A DNA stretch of 36,494 bases from Bacteroidales bacterium (GCA_025355465.1 JANXZO010000068.1:1-36494); one strand, 5' to 3'. Counted from the first letter of the stretch, positions 23,602-33,513 are shown. Notes: generated by a model from the sequence alone, not told the origin. Made by a program: numbers and translations.

Positions 23602-23632
23602 CAAAAGTACATAAAAAAGGAAACCCAACAAA
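23602..23632 (-). promoter_or_regulatory. Promoter of tRNA-Ser(UGA)
   Basis: On the minus strand TTTG (23632-23629) is followed after 19 bases by TACTTTTG (23609-23602), a full match to the Bacteroidota consensus. Confidence 0.65.
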
Positions 23633-23694
23633 ACAAACACAACCCGGCATGTAAAATCGTTTACCTGATAAATGGCGGCGATCGCCGATTTAAC

Positions 23695-23725
23695 TTGCAA
23701 TTAACGGCCATCTCTGTTACCTTTG
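23695..23725 (+). promoter_or_regulatory. Promoter of the GWxTD gene
   Basis: TTG at 23695-23697 and TACCTTTG at 23718-23725 are 20 bases apart. The ATG at 23764 lies 38 bases downstream, whereas the longer open frame starts upstream of the promoter. Confidence 0.65.
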
Positions 23726-23763
23726 TATTATTCAATATTGGAATTTACGACAATCTAATAATT

Positions 23764-25239
23764 ATGAAAAAGTTTGTTTTCATCCTGATATTCACGATCT
23801 TGTGTAGTGGCTCCGGGCTTAACGCCAGAAATCTATGGGCGTTTCTCACCTACGCTACCTTCAATTCACCGGAAGGTCCTTATGTGGAGACATACCTCTC
23901 TGTTGCAGCAAACTCAGTAAAGTTTGTTAAAAAGGAGAATGGAAAATTTCAGGCCTCCGTTAACATTATCATGACGTTTACAAAAGACGGAGAAATCAAA
24001 GCCTTTAAAAAGTATGATTTTTTCAGCCCGGAAATTGAAGATACCACCAAGTTGAATTTTAACTATATCGACCAGCAGCGTTTTTCTGTTCCAAACGGCA
24101 CTTATGATTTTGAAATCAAGCTGGCCGATAACAACAAAAGTGTCGCTGCTGTTCCCTATTCTCAGCAGATAGCTGTTGATTTTCCGACGGAAAAACCCTC
24201 CATTTCAGGAATTGAACTGGTGAAGTCCTATACCAAAACCGCCACACCCGGCGATCTGACAAAAAGTGGCAATGACCTTGTTCCCAATGTTTTTTCATTC
24301 TACCCTGCAACCGATCCAAAGCTTGTCTTTTACTGCGAAATATACAATGCCGAAAAATTTTTTGGGAAAGACCAGAAATACATTCTCAGTTACGGCATCG
24401 AGGCCTTTGAAAACAATATGAAACTGGCGGAGTACACTAAAATCAAGAAAGAGACCGCCAAAGCGATCACTGTGGTATTGTCGGAGCTGAGCGTCGAAAA
24501 ACTGGCCACAGGAAATTACAACCTCTTTGTTGAGATGAGGAACCAGCAAAACGAAGTGGTAGCGGGAAAAAAGTTGTTCTTTCAACGTGCGAACCCTGCC
24601 GCTCAGATGGCCATTGCCGACGTGCAAACTGCAGAGATCGGGAATACTTTCGTTGAAAAAATTACCAGCATCGACAGTTTGAAGGAGTATATCAACAGCA
24701 CCTATCCAATTGCCGCCGGACTTGAGAAATCGTTTATCCGCGGGTCAGTCAAAAAATCGGACCTGAAAACGCTGCAACAATTTTTCTTCACTTTCTGGCA
24801 GGAACGTGATCCCAATAACCCCGAAAAGAAATGGCTTGCTTATCACCAGGAGGTAATGAAGGTGCAGGCTAACTTCGGAACTCCGGTCAAACGCGGCTAC
24901 CAGACCGATCGCGGGCGGGTTTTCCTCCTCTATGGTCCGCCAAACTCTCGGGAGGGTCATTACAACGAACCCAGCTCTTACCCCTATGAGATCTGGCAAT
25001 ATTATACCCTCAACAACACCCAGCGAAATAAGAAATTCGTCTTTTATTCACAGGACATGGTCACGAGCGATTTCACCCTGCTGCATTCAGACGCCATCGG
25101 GGAGGTGTACGAACCTCGCTGGCAGGGAATCCTGAGAAGCAGAAGTTATGCGCCGCTGGATCTTGGCGACACCCAGATCATCAATGCCTGGGGAGAAGTT
25201 GACAGCGACGCATGGACACTACCGACAAGTAACCTTTAG
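23764..25239 (+). CDS. GWxTD domain protein
   Basis: An exported protein of 491 residues with a signal peptide (MKKFVFILIFTILCSGSGLNA). The first 340 residues are beta-rich and have the usual ATFNSPEGPYVETYLSV start of Bacteroidota members. The C-terminal GWxTD domain (about 350-480) shows FWQERDPNNPEKKW, QANFG and TDRGRVFLLYGPP. The signature itself reads GYQTD, with Tyr for Trp. Function unknown; the family is common in Bacteroidota and Acidobacteriota, and a role in envelope protein interactions is only suspected. The start is set by the promoter and signal peptide. Confidence 0.87.
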   Translation: MKKFVFILIFTILCSGSGLNARNLWAFLTYATFNSPEGPYVETYLSVAANSVKFVKKENGKFQASVNIIMTFTKDGEIKAFKKYDFFSPEIEDTTKLNFNYIDQQRFSVPNGTYDFEIKLADNNKSVAAVPYSQQIAVDFPTEKPSISGIELVKSYTKTATPGDLTKSGNDLVPNVFSFYPATDPKLVFYCEIYNAEKFFGKDQKYILSYGIEAFENNMKLAEYTKIKKETAKAITVVLSELSVEKLATGNYNLFVEMRNQQNEVVAGKKLFFQRANPAAQMAIADVQTAEIGNTFVEKITSIDSLKEYINSTYPIAAGLEKSFIRGSVKKSDLKTLQQFFFTFWQERDPNNPEKKWLAYHQEVMKVQANFGTPVKRGYQTDRGRVFLLYGPPNSREGHYNEPSSYPYEIWQYYTLNNTQRNKKFVFYSQDMVTSDFTLLHSDAIGEVYEPRWQGILRSRSYAPLDLGDTQIINAWGEVDSDAWTLPTSNL

Positions 25240-25344
25240 CAGTCTGGCTCCTGCCACAGAATCCGGATGGTGTCATTTATATTTTTACCTTTACACAACT
25301 GTTGTGTCCTGTTTCGAGTTAAGTATTCAGCCCCGTCATAAATA

Positions 25345-26376
25345 ATGAAAAGCGTTAAGGTTGCAGTTGTCATTCTGAACTGGAACGGAAGAAAATACCT
25401 TGAAAAGTTTCTTCCTGTTTTGATACAGTTCAGCAGCCCGGATGCTGAAATCATTGTGGCTGACAATGCTTCAACCGACGATTCGGTAACTTTTCTGGAA
25501 TCAAATTTTCCTTCCATCCGGGTCATACGGAACAGTGAGAATGGCGGATTTGCCCGCGGCTATAACCTGGCCCTCAACCAGGTAGAATCAAAATATTACC
25601 TCCTCCTGAATTCTGACATCGAGGTAACAGAAAACTGGATCAGCCCTTTGATCGAACTGATGGACAGCGACCCTCAGGTCGGAGCCTGCCAGCCGAAGAT
25701 ACGTTCCTACTTTGAGCCTAAGAAGTTTGAATATGCCGGTGCTGCCGGGGGATACATCGACAAATATGGTTATCCTTTCTGTCGTGGCAGGATGTTTCTT
25801 TCCATTGAGGAGGACCATGGACAGTATGATGATTATGCCGAAATTTTCTGGGCTACCGGAGCCTGCCTGATGGTGAGGGCTGACCTCTTTCATCAGCTCG
25901 GCGGACTGGATGAGGATTTTTTCGCCCACATGGAGGAGATCGATTTTTGCTGGAGATTAAAGAATCACGGATATAAGGTCATGTATTGCCCGGCATCCAC
26001 AGTATTCCATATCGGCGGCGGTACCCTGCCGAAAATTTCATGGCGTAAGACTTACCTGAACTTCAGAAACAATTTCATCCTTCTTTATAAAAACCTCCCC
26101 GAGGAGAGGTTATACAAAGTTTTTGCGGTACGCTTCGTACTGGATGCAGTGGCAGCTTTCAAATTTCTGTTTCAGGCAGGCTTTCAGGATTTCTGGGCAG
26201 TAACAAGAGCACACATGAGTTTCTATCGCTCATTCCCAAAAACCAGGGAAAAGCGAAAAAATCTCAAACCCGGAACCATGAAGGATATCTATGGAAGAAA
26301 TATCGTGGTAGAATACTACCTGAAAGGCAGAACCAGGTTTTCTGATTTAAACCTTAAGAAATTCTACAAATCATAA
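25345..26376 (+). CDS. Family 2 glycosyltransferase
   Basis: A 343-residue GT2-type enzyme. The GT-A fold is shown by VVILNWNGRKYLEKFLP (about 8-24), VADNASTDDS (nucleotide-binding strand), GFARGYNLALNQ and the DxD-like LLLNSDIEV. ATGACLMVRADLF, GGLDEDFFAHMEEIDFCWRL and the HIGGGTL segment follow. It resembles rhamnosyltransferase-type GT2 proteins that build cell-surface polysaccharides. Sugar donor and acceptor cannot be told. It stands alone, without other polysaccharide genes beside it. Confidence 0.92.
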   Translation: MKSVKVAVVILNWNGRKYLEKFLPVLIQFSSPDAEIIVADNASTDDSVTFLESNFPSIRVIRNSENGGFARGYNLALNQVESKYYLLLNSDIEVTENWISPLIELMDSDPQVGACQPKIRSYFEPKKFEYAGAAGGYIDKYGYPFCRGRMFLSIEEDHGQYDDYAEIFWATGACLMVRADLFHQLGGLDEDFFAHMEEIDFCWRLKNHGYKVMYCPASTVFHIGGGTLPKISWRKTYLNFRNNFILLYKNLPEERLYKVFAVRFVLDAVAAFKFLFQAGFQDFWAVTRAHMSFYRSFPKTREKRKNLKPGTMKDIYGRNIVVEYYLKGRTRFSDLNLKKFYKS

Positions 26377-26432
26377 CCTTTTCTCACCAAATTCATCGCT
26401 GAACGCAGGCCCAGGCAGAAAGCGCGTCATTT

Positions 26433-26858
26433 TCACAACCCCTTATTCACAAAGCTTTCAATGGCAAGCCGATACGACTCCATGCCGAATCCGATAATGA
26501 TCCCTTTAACATTTGCAGCCATGTAGGAGGAGTGGCGGAAAGGTTCACGCGCGTAGGTATTGGAAATATGAACCTCAACCACCGCGGTGGTTATGGCCTT
26601 AACCGCATCGGCAATGGCCACTGAAGTATGTGTATACCCACCGGCATTAAGAATTATCCCGTCATAAAGGAATCCTGCGTTGTGCAAGGCATTGATGATC
26701 TCTCCTTCCACGTTACTCTGAAAATATTCGAGGGTAGCATTATGAAAATGTTTACGAAGCTTTTTCAGGTAACCCTCAAAGGTTTGATCACCGTACACAC
26801 CCGGCTCGCGTGAACCCAGCAGGTTCAGGTTGGGGCCATTAATGATGAGAATTTTCAT
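26433..26858 (-). CDS. aroQ: Type II 3-dehydroquinate dehydratase
   Basis: Third step of the shikimate pathway: dehydration of 3-dehydroquinate to 3-dehydroshikimate. The 141-residue protein starts ILIINGPNLNLLGSREPGVYG, with the catalytic loop Arg and Tyr. It continues with NAGGYTHTSVAIADA and HISNTYAREPFRHSSY, which holds the catalytic His. Length is typical of the dodecameric type II enzyme. The ATG at 26858 is chosen over the one five codons earlier because it matches the family start. It is divergent from the TPP-riboswitch unit. Confidence 0.95.
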   Translation of the reverse strand: MKILIINGPNLNLLGSREPGVYGDQTFEGYLKKLRKHFHNATLEYFQSNVEGEIINALHNAGFLYDGIILNAGGYTHTSVAIADAVKAITTAVVEVHISNTYAREPFRHSSYMAANVKGIIIGFGMESYRLAIESFVNKGL

Positions 26859-26864
26859 AGGCAA

Positions 26865-26888
26865 CAAGGTCACAAGGTCACAAAGATA
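26865..26888. repeat. 8-base tandem repeat CAAGGTCA
   Basis: CAAGGTCA occurs twice in tandem (26865-26872, 26873-26880) and is followed by the related CAAAGATA. It lies in the short aroQ leader; the third unit is the minus-strand TATCTTTG promoter box. Confidence 0.6.
26881..26888 (-). promoter_or_regulatory. Promoter -7 box of aroQ
   Basis: Minus-strand TATCTTTG, 22 bases upstream of the aroQ ATG. Confidence 0.5.
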
Positions 26889-26893
26889 ATTGT

Positions 26894-26925
26894 TTCGCCA
26901 TTTCGCTATCTCGCCATTTCGCTAT
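26894..26925. repeat. 8-base tandem repeat NTCGCYAT, four units
   Basis: TTCGCCAT, TTCGCTAT, CTCGCCAT and TTCGCTAT follow one another, so that TCGCCATTTCGCTAT is repeated with a 16-base period. The array lies between the divergent -7 boxes of aroQ and the riboswitch transcript, in the region where -33 elements and regulators would bind. Confidence 0.65.
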
Positions 26926-26932
26926 TTATTTT

Positions 26933-26940
26933 TATCTTTG
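26933..26940 (+). promoter_or_regulatory. Promoter -7 box of the TPP-riboswitch transcript
   Basis: TATCTTTG ends about ten bases before the riboswitch, so the RNA would begin almost directly with the aptamer. Confidence 0.6.
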
Positions 26941-26949
26941 CATTGATAC

Positions 26950-27032
26950 TTCTCCAAAGGGGGTGCCTTAAAATAAGGGCTGAGAATATACCCCATGAAC
27001 CTGATCCGGGTAATGCCGGCGTAGGAAAAAGA
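26950..27032 (+). promoter_or_regulatory. TPP riboswitch (THI box)
   Basis: All conserved parts of the thiamine pyrophosphate aptamer are present in order: GGGGGTGCC, GGGCTGAGAATATACCCC, GAACCTGATCCGGGTAATG and CCGGCGTAGGAA. The receptor ATG follows within about 8 bases and no terminator hairpin intervenes. Control is therefore probably of translation start: TPP would close the aptamer and reduce receptor synthesis. Confidence 0.96.
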
Positions 27033-27039
27033 AAATACC

Positions 27040-29490
27040 ATGAAGAGACAGAATATGAGTCGCGTAATGCGGGGAATGGTTGTCTGCGTGCTGACCGCCA
27101 TAGCAACCATTGGCCTGCAAAACCTGAACGCCCAGGTAACCCTTAGCGGCACGATAACCGATAAACAATCCGTGATGTCATTAAGCGGGGCCAATATCGT
27201 GATTGAAAAAACCACAAAGTCGGCGGTTAGCGGAAGTTCCGGAGAATACAGCCTGAAGCATGTGAACCGTGGATTAATCAGGCTTAAAGTCTCCTATATC
27301 GGATATAAAACCGCGGAGATCAGCCTGGTCTTACAGCATGATTCAATTGTGAATGTAGCGCTTGAACCGGCTCCGGTGCTCGGAGAAGAGGTTAACATCC
27401 AGGCAACCAGGGCCCAGCGAAATTATCCGACCACCTATGCAAGCATCAGCAGTAAGGAGATAAAGGAGGTGAATCTCGGAAAAGACATGCCTTATATTCT
27501 CCAGTCAAGTCCCTCGGTAGTGGTTACCTCCGATGCCGGTAACGGGATAGGATACACAGGTATCAGCATACGCGGAACCGATCTGACACGGATCAATGTT
27601 ACGATCAACGGGGTGCCGCTCAATGATGCCGAATCGCAGGGCGTATGGTTCGTGGATTTGCCCGACCTCGCCTCATCCACCGAAAACATTCAGATTCAGC
27701 GCGGTGTCGGCACCTCCACCAACGGTTCGGGAGCTTTTGGAGCTTCCATCAACCTGTTAACTTCCACACTCAACCAGGATCCCTACGGAGAGCTCGATAT
27801 TTCTGGCGGCTCCTACAATACCCTGAAAACCACCCTGAGATTTGGCACTGGTCTGATGGCAAACCGGTTTTGTGTTGATGGGCGCCTCTCCTACCTCCAT
27901 AGCGACGGATATATCGACCGTGCCTTTTCAAACCTCAAATCCTATTTTCTCTCGGCAGGGTACTTCGGAAAGAGTACAACGGTGAAACTGATCAACTTTT
28001 CCGGATTTGAGCGAACATACCAGTCGTGGTATGGGGTTCCCGGAGATTCACTGGCAACAAACCGCACCTATAATCCGGCGGGTCAGTACACCGACAAGTC
28101 AGGAAAGGTGGTCTACTATGATAACCAGACTGACAACTATGAGCAGGATCATTACCAGCTCATCTTTTCGCAGCGACTGATGGCGAACTGGAACCTGAGC
28201 GCTGCACTTCACTACACCAAAGGGAAGGGATATTATGAAAACTATGAGCAGAATCAACTATTTTCAGCATATGGGCTCAGCAATGTAATCCTGGGCACCG
28301 ATACCATAACTTCCACCAACCTGGTGAACCGTAAAATGATGGACAACGATTTTTACGGAGTCACATTTTCCACGAATCTCTCTGTGCAAGAGAAGCTGAA
28401 GATAACAGCAGGCGGAGCATGGAGCAGTTACAACGGACATCATTTCGGCAAGGTGATCTGGGCCGAATTTGCCTCCGATGGCGACAATAACAGAAATTAT
28501 TATTACAACCAGGGAGTCAAGAAAGACTTCAATATTTACACAAAGATCTCTTACCAGTTATTGAAGCAACTCTCACTTTTTGCCGACCTCCAGTACCGGT
28601 TTGTCAGTTACAAAATGGACGGCAAACTGGATGATCAGCGTGCACTCGATCAGAATCACAGGTTTAACTTTTTCAATCCAAAGGCCGGCCTGTACTTCAC
28701 CTTTTCCGGCCACCACAGTCTGTACTACTCGTTCGGTGTGGCCAACCGCGAACCCAGCCGTAATAATTACAAAGATGCCGACCCGCAGCATACACCTACA
28801 TTTGAGACACTTTACGACAATGAATTGGGGTACAACTTCACACTGCCGAATTTTACGCTGAATGCAAACTTTTACTACATGCGGTACCGCGATCAGCTGG
28901 TGTTAACCGGCAAAATCAACAATGTGGGAGAAGCCATCATGGTGAATGTGCCGCATAGTTATCGGCTCGGACTGGAAATTTCTGCCGGGATCAAGCTGTT
29001 TCGGAAATTAAAATGGGACGTGAATGCAACGTTCAGCCGCAACAGTATCTTAAATTTTACCGAATACGTTGACAAATACGATTCGGTCTGGAATATCGAG
29101 GGACAGCTTGCCACCTCTTTAGGCGAGACGAACATTGCTTTTTCGCCGCAATTAATTGTCGGCAGCATGCTGACCTGCAAACCGGTTGAGAACCTCAGCA
29201 TATCCCTTAACACCAGATATATAGGCAGGCAATACATGGATAATACCAACAGCCGCGAAAGATCACTTTCCGGATATTTCGTCAATGGAATTTCGGTCGG
29301 ATATGCGATTAAAACCGGCCTGTTCAATGAGGTCTGCCTGAGTGTTGCAGTCAACAACCTGTTCAATGTAAAATATTCGTCGAACGGATGGGTGTATCAA
29401 TATTATTTCGATAACAGGCATTATGAATCGAACGGTTTTTACCCACAGGCGCTGTTGAATTTTCTGGTTGGATTGACCGTGAAAATCTGA
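27040..29490 (+). CDS. TonB-dependent receptor, probably for thiamine or a precursor
   Basis: Outer-membrane active transporter of 816 residues with a signal peptide (to about residue 30, NLNAQ). It then has a carboxypeptidase-like domain (about 32-115, VTLSGTITDKQ onward) and a plug domain (about 125-255, with NVTINGVPLNDAESQGVW, IQIQRGVGTSTNGSGAFG). A 22-strand-type barrel ends in LLNFLVGLTVKI. The TPP riboswitch directly upstream is the reason for assigning thiamine-type substrates; such riboswitch-linked receptors are known in Bacteroidota. No inner-membrane thiamine transporter follows in the window. Confidence 0.93.
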   Translation: MKRQNMSRVMRGMVVCVLTAIATIGLQNLNAQVTLSGTITDKQSVMSLSGANIVIEKTTKSAVSGSSGEYSLKHVNRGLIRLKVSYIGYKTAEISLVLQHDSIVNVALEPAPVLGEEVNIQATRAQRNYPTTYASISSKEIKEVNLGKDMPYILQSSPSVVVTSDAGNGIGYTGISIRGTDLTRINVTINGVPLNDAESQGVWFVDLPDLASSTENIQIQRGVGTSTNGSGAFGASINLLTSTLNQDPYGELDISGGSYNTLKTTLRFGTGLMANRFCVDGRLSYLHSDGYIDRAFSNLKSYFLSAGYFGKSTTVKLINFSGFERTYQSWYGVPGDSLATNRTYNPAGQYTDKSGKVVYYDNQTDNYEQDHYQLIFSQRLMANWNLSAALHYTKGKGYYENYEQNQLFSAYGLSNVILGTDTITSTNLVNRKMMDNDFYGVTFSTNLSVQEKLKITAGGAWSSYNGHHFGKVIWAEFASDGDNNRNYYYNQGVKKDFNIYTKISYQLLKQLSLFADLQYRFVSYKMDGKLDDQRALDQNHRFNFFNPKAGLYFTFSGHHSLYYSFGVANREPSRNNYKDADPQHTPTFETLYDNELGYNFTLPNFTLNANFYYMRYRDQLVLTGKINNVGEAIMVNVPHSYRLGLEISAGIKLFRKLKWDVNATFSRNSILNFTEYVDKYDSVWNIEGQLATSLGETNIAFSPQLIVGSMLTCKPVENLSISLNTRYIGRQYMDNTNSRERSLSGYFVNGISVGYAIKTGLFNEVCLSVAVNNLFNVKYSSNGWVYQYYFDNRHYESNGFYPQALLNFLVGLTVKI

Positions 29491-29570
29491 GTCCTTCGCT
29501 TCCGGTTTGCGGACTTTAAAAAAGTGAGTACCTTGCAGACAAATTCAGGTATCCGCTAAAATTCAGAAAA

Positions 29571-32393
29571 ATGGCAAAGCACTTACTACGCCTGGCACTC
29601 CTGGCAAATCTCGTATTTTTCATCTCTGTGGCATCAGCCCAGCAAAGTGTTATCGATCTCAGCACCAGGATCGCTGTTGATCCTTCCGTTAAAATGGGTA
29701 AGCTTGACAATGGACTTGTTTACTACATTAAGCAGAACAAGAAACCGGAGAAACGGGTGGAACTCCGGCTTGTGGTAAATGCCGGCTCCATCCTCGAAAA
29801 TGATGACCAGCTTGGCCTTGCGCATTTTATGGAACATATGAATTTTAACGGCACCAAGACCTTTCCAAAGAATGAGCTGATCGATTTCCTACAGAAAACA
29901 GGGGTGAAATTCGGGGCTGACATCAATGCCTATACATCATTTGATGAAACTGTGTATATGCTGCAACTGCCTACCGACGACAGCAGTCTGGTGGAAACCG
30001 GATTCCAGGTGCTGGAAGACTGGGCACATAATTCGCTCCTCGATGGCAAAGAGATTGACAATGAGCGCGGTATAATCGTTGAGGAGTGGCGTCTTGGGCT
30101 TGGTGCGCAGGACCGGATGATGAAGAAATTCCTCCCGGTGATCTTCAAAGATTCACGCTATGCAACCCGACTTCCTATCGGAAAAGTGGAAGTACTCGAA
30201 AATTTCAAACATGAAACCCTTCGCAATTTTTACCATGATTGGTATCGTCCTGATTTACAGGCGATCGTTATTACCGGGGATATTGATCCTGCAAAAGTTG
30301 AGGCACGCATAAAGGCGCACTTTTCTGCTTTGAAGAATCCTTCCCAACCGAGGGAACGGGTGGTATATGACCTGCCTGATAACAAAGACCCGCTGATTGC
30401 CATAACCACCGACAAAGAGGCCACCGAGAACATGATCCTGATGTTCTACAAACACCCGGGCAAGGTAGTTAAGACCCTGGGCGACCTGAAAGAGCAGCTG
30501 ATGGCAGAACTCTTTACCGGAATGCTAAATCAACGGTTTAATGAAATATCGCAGAATCCTGAAGCGCCATTCATCTTTGCAGGTACCAGCTATGGCAAAT
30601 TTCTTGCCCGTACCAAAGATTCCTATGTTGTGAATGCCATGCCAAAGGAAAACCAGATTGACAAAGCACTGGAGACACTTCTTGCAGAAAATGAACGCGT
30701 CAAACGTTTTGGCTTTACATCCACCGAATTTGAACGTCAGAAAGAGGAGCTGTTCAGCCAGTATGAGAAAGCCTCCCGCGAGGCTGACAAGACCGAATCG
30801 GCCCAGTTTGCATCGGAGTATGTAAGCAACTACCTTTCAGAAGATCCGATACCGGGAGCTGTCAAGAAATTCAAATATGTTAAGAACCTGATGCCGGAAA
30901 TCAAGCTGGAAGAGATCAACAACCTTGTAAAATCCTGGGTTACTGACGAAAACATGGCCATGGTAATCATGGCTCCGGAAAAAGAGGGAGTAAAAGTGCC
31001 AACAATCGACCAGGTCCTGGGAATTGTAAGTCAGTCGAAATCCACCGACCTTAAACCCTATGTGGATAAATTCAAAGAGGAACCACTGGTTAACAAGGAA
31101 TTGCAACCCGGTAAAATCACGAAGGTTGACGTAAACAAAGCCATCGGTTTTGCTGAGGTTACCCTCTCCAACGGTGTGACTGTGGTTTTAAAGTCAACCA
31201 ATTTTAAAAATGACGAAATTCTGGTTTCGGCCTATAGCCTGGGAGGATCTTCCCTCTATCCCGATCAGGATTTTATGTCGGCCAATTACGCCACCCAGGT
31301 GGTTGACATGAGCGGTGCAGGAAATTTCGACAATATCGAACTTGAGAAAAAGCTGAAAGGCAAGAATCTTCAGATAACCCCGTATATCGACGATGTTCGG
31401 GAAGGATTCCGCGGCAACAGTACGCCCAAGGATTTCGAAACAATGCTCCAACTGATCTATCTCTATTTCGATAGTCCGCGTAAGGATACCACGGCATTCA
31501 AGGCCTTCATGTCGCAGATGGAAAACCAGATGAAATTCATGAAAAGCAACCCGATGATGGCCTTTTACGACACCCTTTTCAAGACAGTTTACCCCGGGTA
31601 CAAAAGGATGATAATCTTTCCCGGTGAAAACCAGCTGAAAGAGGTGAGCCTGGATAAAATTGACCGGATTTACCGCGACCGCTTTTCAGATGCCAGCGAT
31701 TTCAAATTTTTTATCGTCGGTAATTTTAACATGGACTCGATCACCCCGTTAATTGAGAAATATTTAGGAAGTCTTCCATCATCGCATCGAAACGAAACAT
31801 GGAAAGATGTTTCTCCGACTTTTGCCCCCGGAGTAACCAACCTTACACTCTACAAAGGGAGCGATCCGCAAAGCATGGTGGGGTTAGTATTGTCAGAAAA
31901 AATTGAATGGAACAGCAACAATCTGCTGGCACTCAACATGCTGAAGGAGATCCTTTCCATCAAGCTGATTGAAGTGATCCGCGAAAAGTTAAGCGGTGTC
32001 TACTCTCCACAGGTGATGCTGAGCCCCGATCATTATCCGCAATCAACCTACCAGCTCGTTGTTATGTTTGGGTGCTCGCCTCAGACTGCCGATAAACTGA
32101 CCAAGGCTGTTTTTCAGGAGATTAAGAAGATCCGCAAGAAAGGGCCTACCGAAGTCGATCTGAATAAGGCAAAGGAGGCGTTGATCCGTGCCAGAGAGAC
32201 CGATTTTGAGAAGAATGAATTCTGGCTGGGAAAGATTGAATCGATCTATTACGACAAAACAGACCCTGCGCTGATCCTCAATTTGAAGGAGCGGGTTAAC
32301 CGTGTAACAGTTACTGACCTGAAAAAAACTGCCGGGGAGTTGATCAACCCTGAACATTATGTTCGGGTTGTACTTATGCCTGAAAAAAAATAA
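29571..32393 (+). CDS. M16-family zinc metallopeptidase
   Basis: An exported 940-residue protease with a signal peptide ([23 protein letters not shown]). The inverted zinc motif HFMEH lies at residues 85-89 and the third ligand lies in the [10 protein letters not shown] segment about 75 residues later. A second, catalytically silent M16 half follows from about residue 515 ([20 protein letters not shown]), as in pitrilysin-like single-chain enzymes with two halves. It probably degrades peptides in the periplasm. smpB begins at the last base of its stop codon (TAATG), so the two are translationally coupled. Confidence 0.93.
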   Translation: MAKHLLRLALLANLVFFISVASAQQSVIDLSTRIAVDPSVKMGKLDNGLVYYIKQNKKPEKRVELRLVVNAGSILENDDQLGLAHFMEHMNFNGTKTFPKNELIDFLQKTGVKFGADINAYTSFDETVYMLQLPTDDSSLVETGFQVLEDWAHNSLLDGKEIDNERGIIVEEWRLGLGAQDRMMKKFLPVIFKDSRYATRLPIGKVEVLENFKHETLRNFYHDWYRPDLQAIVITGDIDPAKVEARIKAHFSALKNPSQPRERVVYDLPDNKDPLIAITTDKEATENMILMFYKHPGKVVKTLGDLKEQLMAELFTGMLNQRFNEISQNPEAPFIFAGTSYGKFLARTKDSYVVNAMPKENQIDKALETLLAENERVKRFGFTSTEFERQKEELFSQYEKASREADKTESAQFASEYVSNYLSEDPIPGAVKKFKYVKNLMPEIKLEEINNLVKSWVTDENMAMVIMAPEKEGVKVPTIDQVLGIVSQSKSTDLKPYVDKFKEEPLVNKELQPGKITKVDVNKAIGFAEVTLSNGVTVVLKSTNFKNDEILVSAYSLGGSSLYPDQDFMSANYATQVVDMSGAGNFDNIELEKKLKGKNLQITPYIDDVREGFRGNSTPKDFETMLQLIYLYFDSPRKDTTAFKAFMSQMENQMKFMKSNPMMAFYDTLFKTVYPGYKRMIIFPGENQLKEVSLDKIDRIYRDRFSDASDFKFFIVGNFNMDSITPLIEKYLGSLPSSHRNETWKDVSPTFAPGVTNLTLYKGSDPQSMVGLVLSEKIEWNSNNLLALNMLKEILSIKLIEVIREKLSGVYSPQVMLSPDHYPQSTYQLVVMFGCSPQTADKLTKAVFQEIKKIRKKGPTEVDLNKAKEALIRARETDFEKNEFWLGKIESIYYDKTDPALILNLKERVNRVTVTDLKKTAGELINPEHYVRVVLMPEKK

Positions 32394-32836
32394 TGGAGAA
32401 AAGCGTCAATATACGAAACAAAAAGGCTTCGCATGAGTACTTTCTCGTGCAGGAATTTACGGCAGGGATCCAGCTGACGGGTACTGAGATAAAATCAATC
32501 CGCGACGGCAAAGCGTCTATTGTGGACGGGTACTGCACATTTACAGGTGAAGAGCTTTTTGCGAGAAATTTACATATTGCCGAATACACCTATGGAACCC
32601 ATTATAATCATGAGGCAAAACGCGACCGCAAAATGCTGCTTACAAAGAGGGAATTAAAAAAACTCGCAGTAAAGGTCAAAGAGCGTGGTTTCACGATCAT
32701 CCCGGTACTTTTGTTCATCAACGAGCGGGGGTTGGCGAAACTAACCATTGCACTGGCGCGTGGTAAACATTCCTATGACAAGCGCGAAACGTTAAAACAA
32801 AAGGACATTCAGCGTGAGATCGAACGCCATTCCTAG
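32393..32836 (+). CDS. smpB: SsrA-binding protein
   Basis: Binds tmRNA and brings it to stalled ribosomes for trans-translation. The 147-residue protein shows the OB-fold core and motifs of the family: [36 protein letters not shown], and the basic C-terminus [20 protein letters not shown]. It overlaps the stop of the M16 peptidase gene by one base, an odd partner for a ribosome-rescue factor. The ssrA gene is not in the window. Confidence 0.97.
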   Translation: MEKSVNIRNKKASHEYFLVQEFTAGIQLTGTEIKSIRDGKASIVDGYCTFTGEELFARNLHIAEYTYGTHYNHEAKRDRKMLLTKRELKKLAVKVKERGFTIIPVLLFINERGLAKLTIALARGKHSYDKRETLKQKDIQREIERHS

Positions 32837-32851
32837 CAGTGCTAATCTTTT

Positions 32852-32859
32852 TATCTTTG
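32852..32859 (+). promoter_or_regulatory. Promoter -7 box of the thioredoxin-like gene
   Basis: TATCTTTG lies 14 bases before the ATG at 32874, giving a near-leaderless transcript. It excludes the longer frame that starts inside smpB. Confidence 0.6.
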
Positions 32860-32873
32860 CGAAAAAAAAACAG

Positions 32874-33440
32874 ATGCAAAAATTACCGTTAACCCTCCTG
32901 ATACTAGCTGTCCAGCTTTTTGCAGTGTCAGCTGCTTCTGCTCAGAAAAAGGATCAAAAGACACCGACTGAAACGATCATAAAATGGTATTCATTTGAAG
33001 AGGCCTATCAGCTGAATAAAAAAAAGCCTAAAAAAGTATTTGTTGATGTTTATACAGATTGGTGTGGCTGGTGTAAGAAGATGGATGCGGAGACCTTTGC
33101 GAATCCTGTAATTGCGAAGTATATGCAAAAGCATTTTTATTGTGTAAAGCTGAATGCCGAGCTGAAAGACACCATTGTACTGGATGGTGTAAAGTTCATT
33201 AATCCGAACCCTTCAAGCCGCCGGAGTACCCATCAATTGGCCAATGAGTTACTACGGGATAAAATGTCTTATCCTTCCTATGTATTTCTGAATGATAAAG
33301 GCAACTATCTCACCATGGTTGCGGGATACCAGGCAGCGGAGAACTTTGAAATGATCATTCACTATTTCGGTGATGATGCCTATTTAAAGCAAACCTTCGA
33401 TGTTTACAAAACAAGTTTCGTGGGGGAAATCAAAAAGTAG
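32874..33440 (+). CDS. Exported thioredoxin-like protein
   Basis: A 188-residue periplasmic protein with a signal peptide (to about residue 23, SAASA). Its thioredoxin fold has the active site DWCGWCKKM, the redox cysteines being Cys64 and Cys67. The following DAETFANPVIAKYMQKHFYCVKLNAE matches the thioredoxin_7/DUF255-like group rather than classical thioredoxin. It could serve disulfide handling in the envelope, relevant to an organism making many c-type cytochromes, whose CxxCH cysteines must be reduced; that link is inference. The start follows the promoter box at 32852. Confidence 0.9.
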   Translation: MQKLPLTLLILAVQLFAVSAASAQKKDQKTPTETIIKWYSFEEAYQLNKKKPKKVFVDVYTDWCGWCKKMDAETFANPVIAKYMQKHFYCVKLNAELKDTIVLDGVKFINPNPSSRRSTHQLANELLRDKMSYPSYVFLNDKGNYLTMVAGYQAAENFEMIIHYFGDDAYLKQTFDVYKTSFVGEIKK

Positions 33441-33466
33441 CTTCAGCGATGCAGCGGAATAATGGC

Positions 33467-33510
33467 AAAAAAACCGGAGGGGCAGCATGAAATGTTGCCC
33501 CTCCGGTTTT
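33467..33510. terminator. Bidirectional terminator between the thioredoxin-like gene and tRNA-His
   Basis: AAAACCGGAGGGGCA and TGCCCCTCCGGTTTT form a 15-base stem with an A-run on one side and a T-run on the other. It serves both the plus-strand gene and the minus-strand tRNA. Confidence 0.9.
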
Positions 33511-33513
33511 CAG

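Noticed and set aside
26865-26925. Tandem 8-base units as a CRISPR or origin iteron array
   Set aside because: Units are too short and too few, with no spacers and no replication gene nearby.
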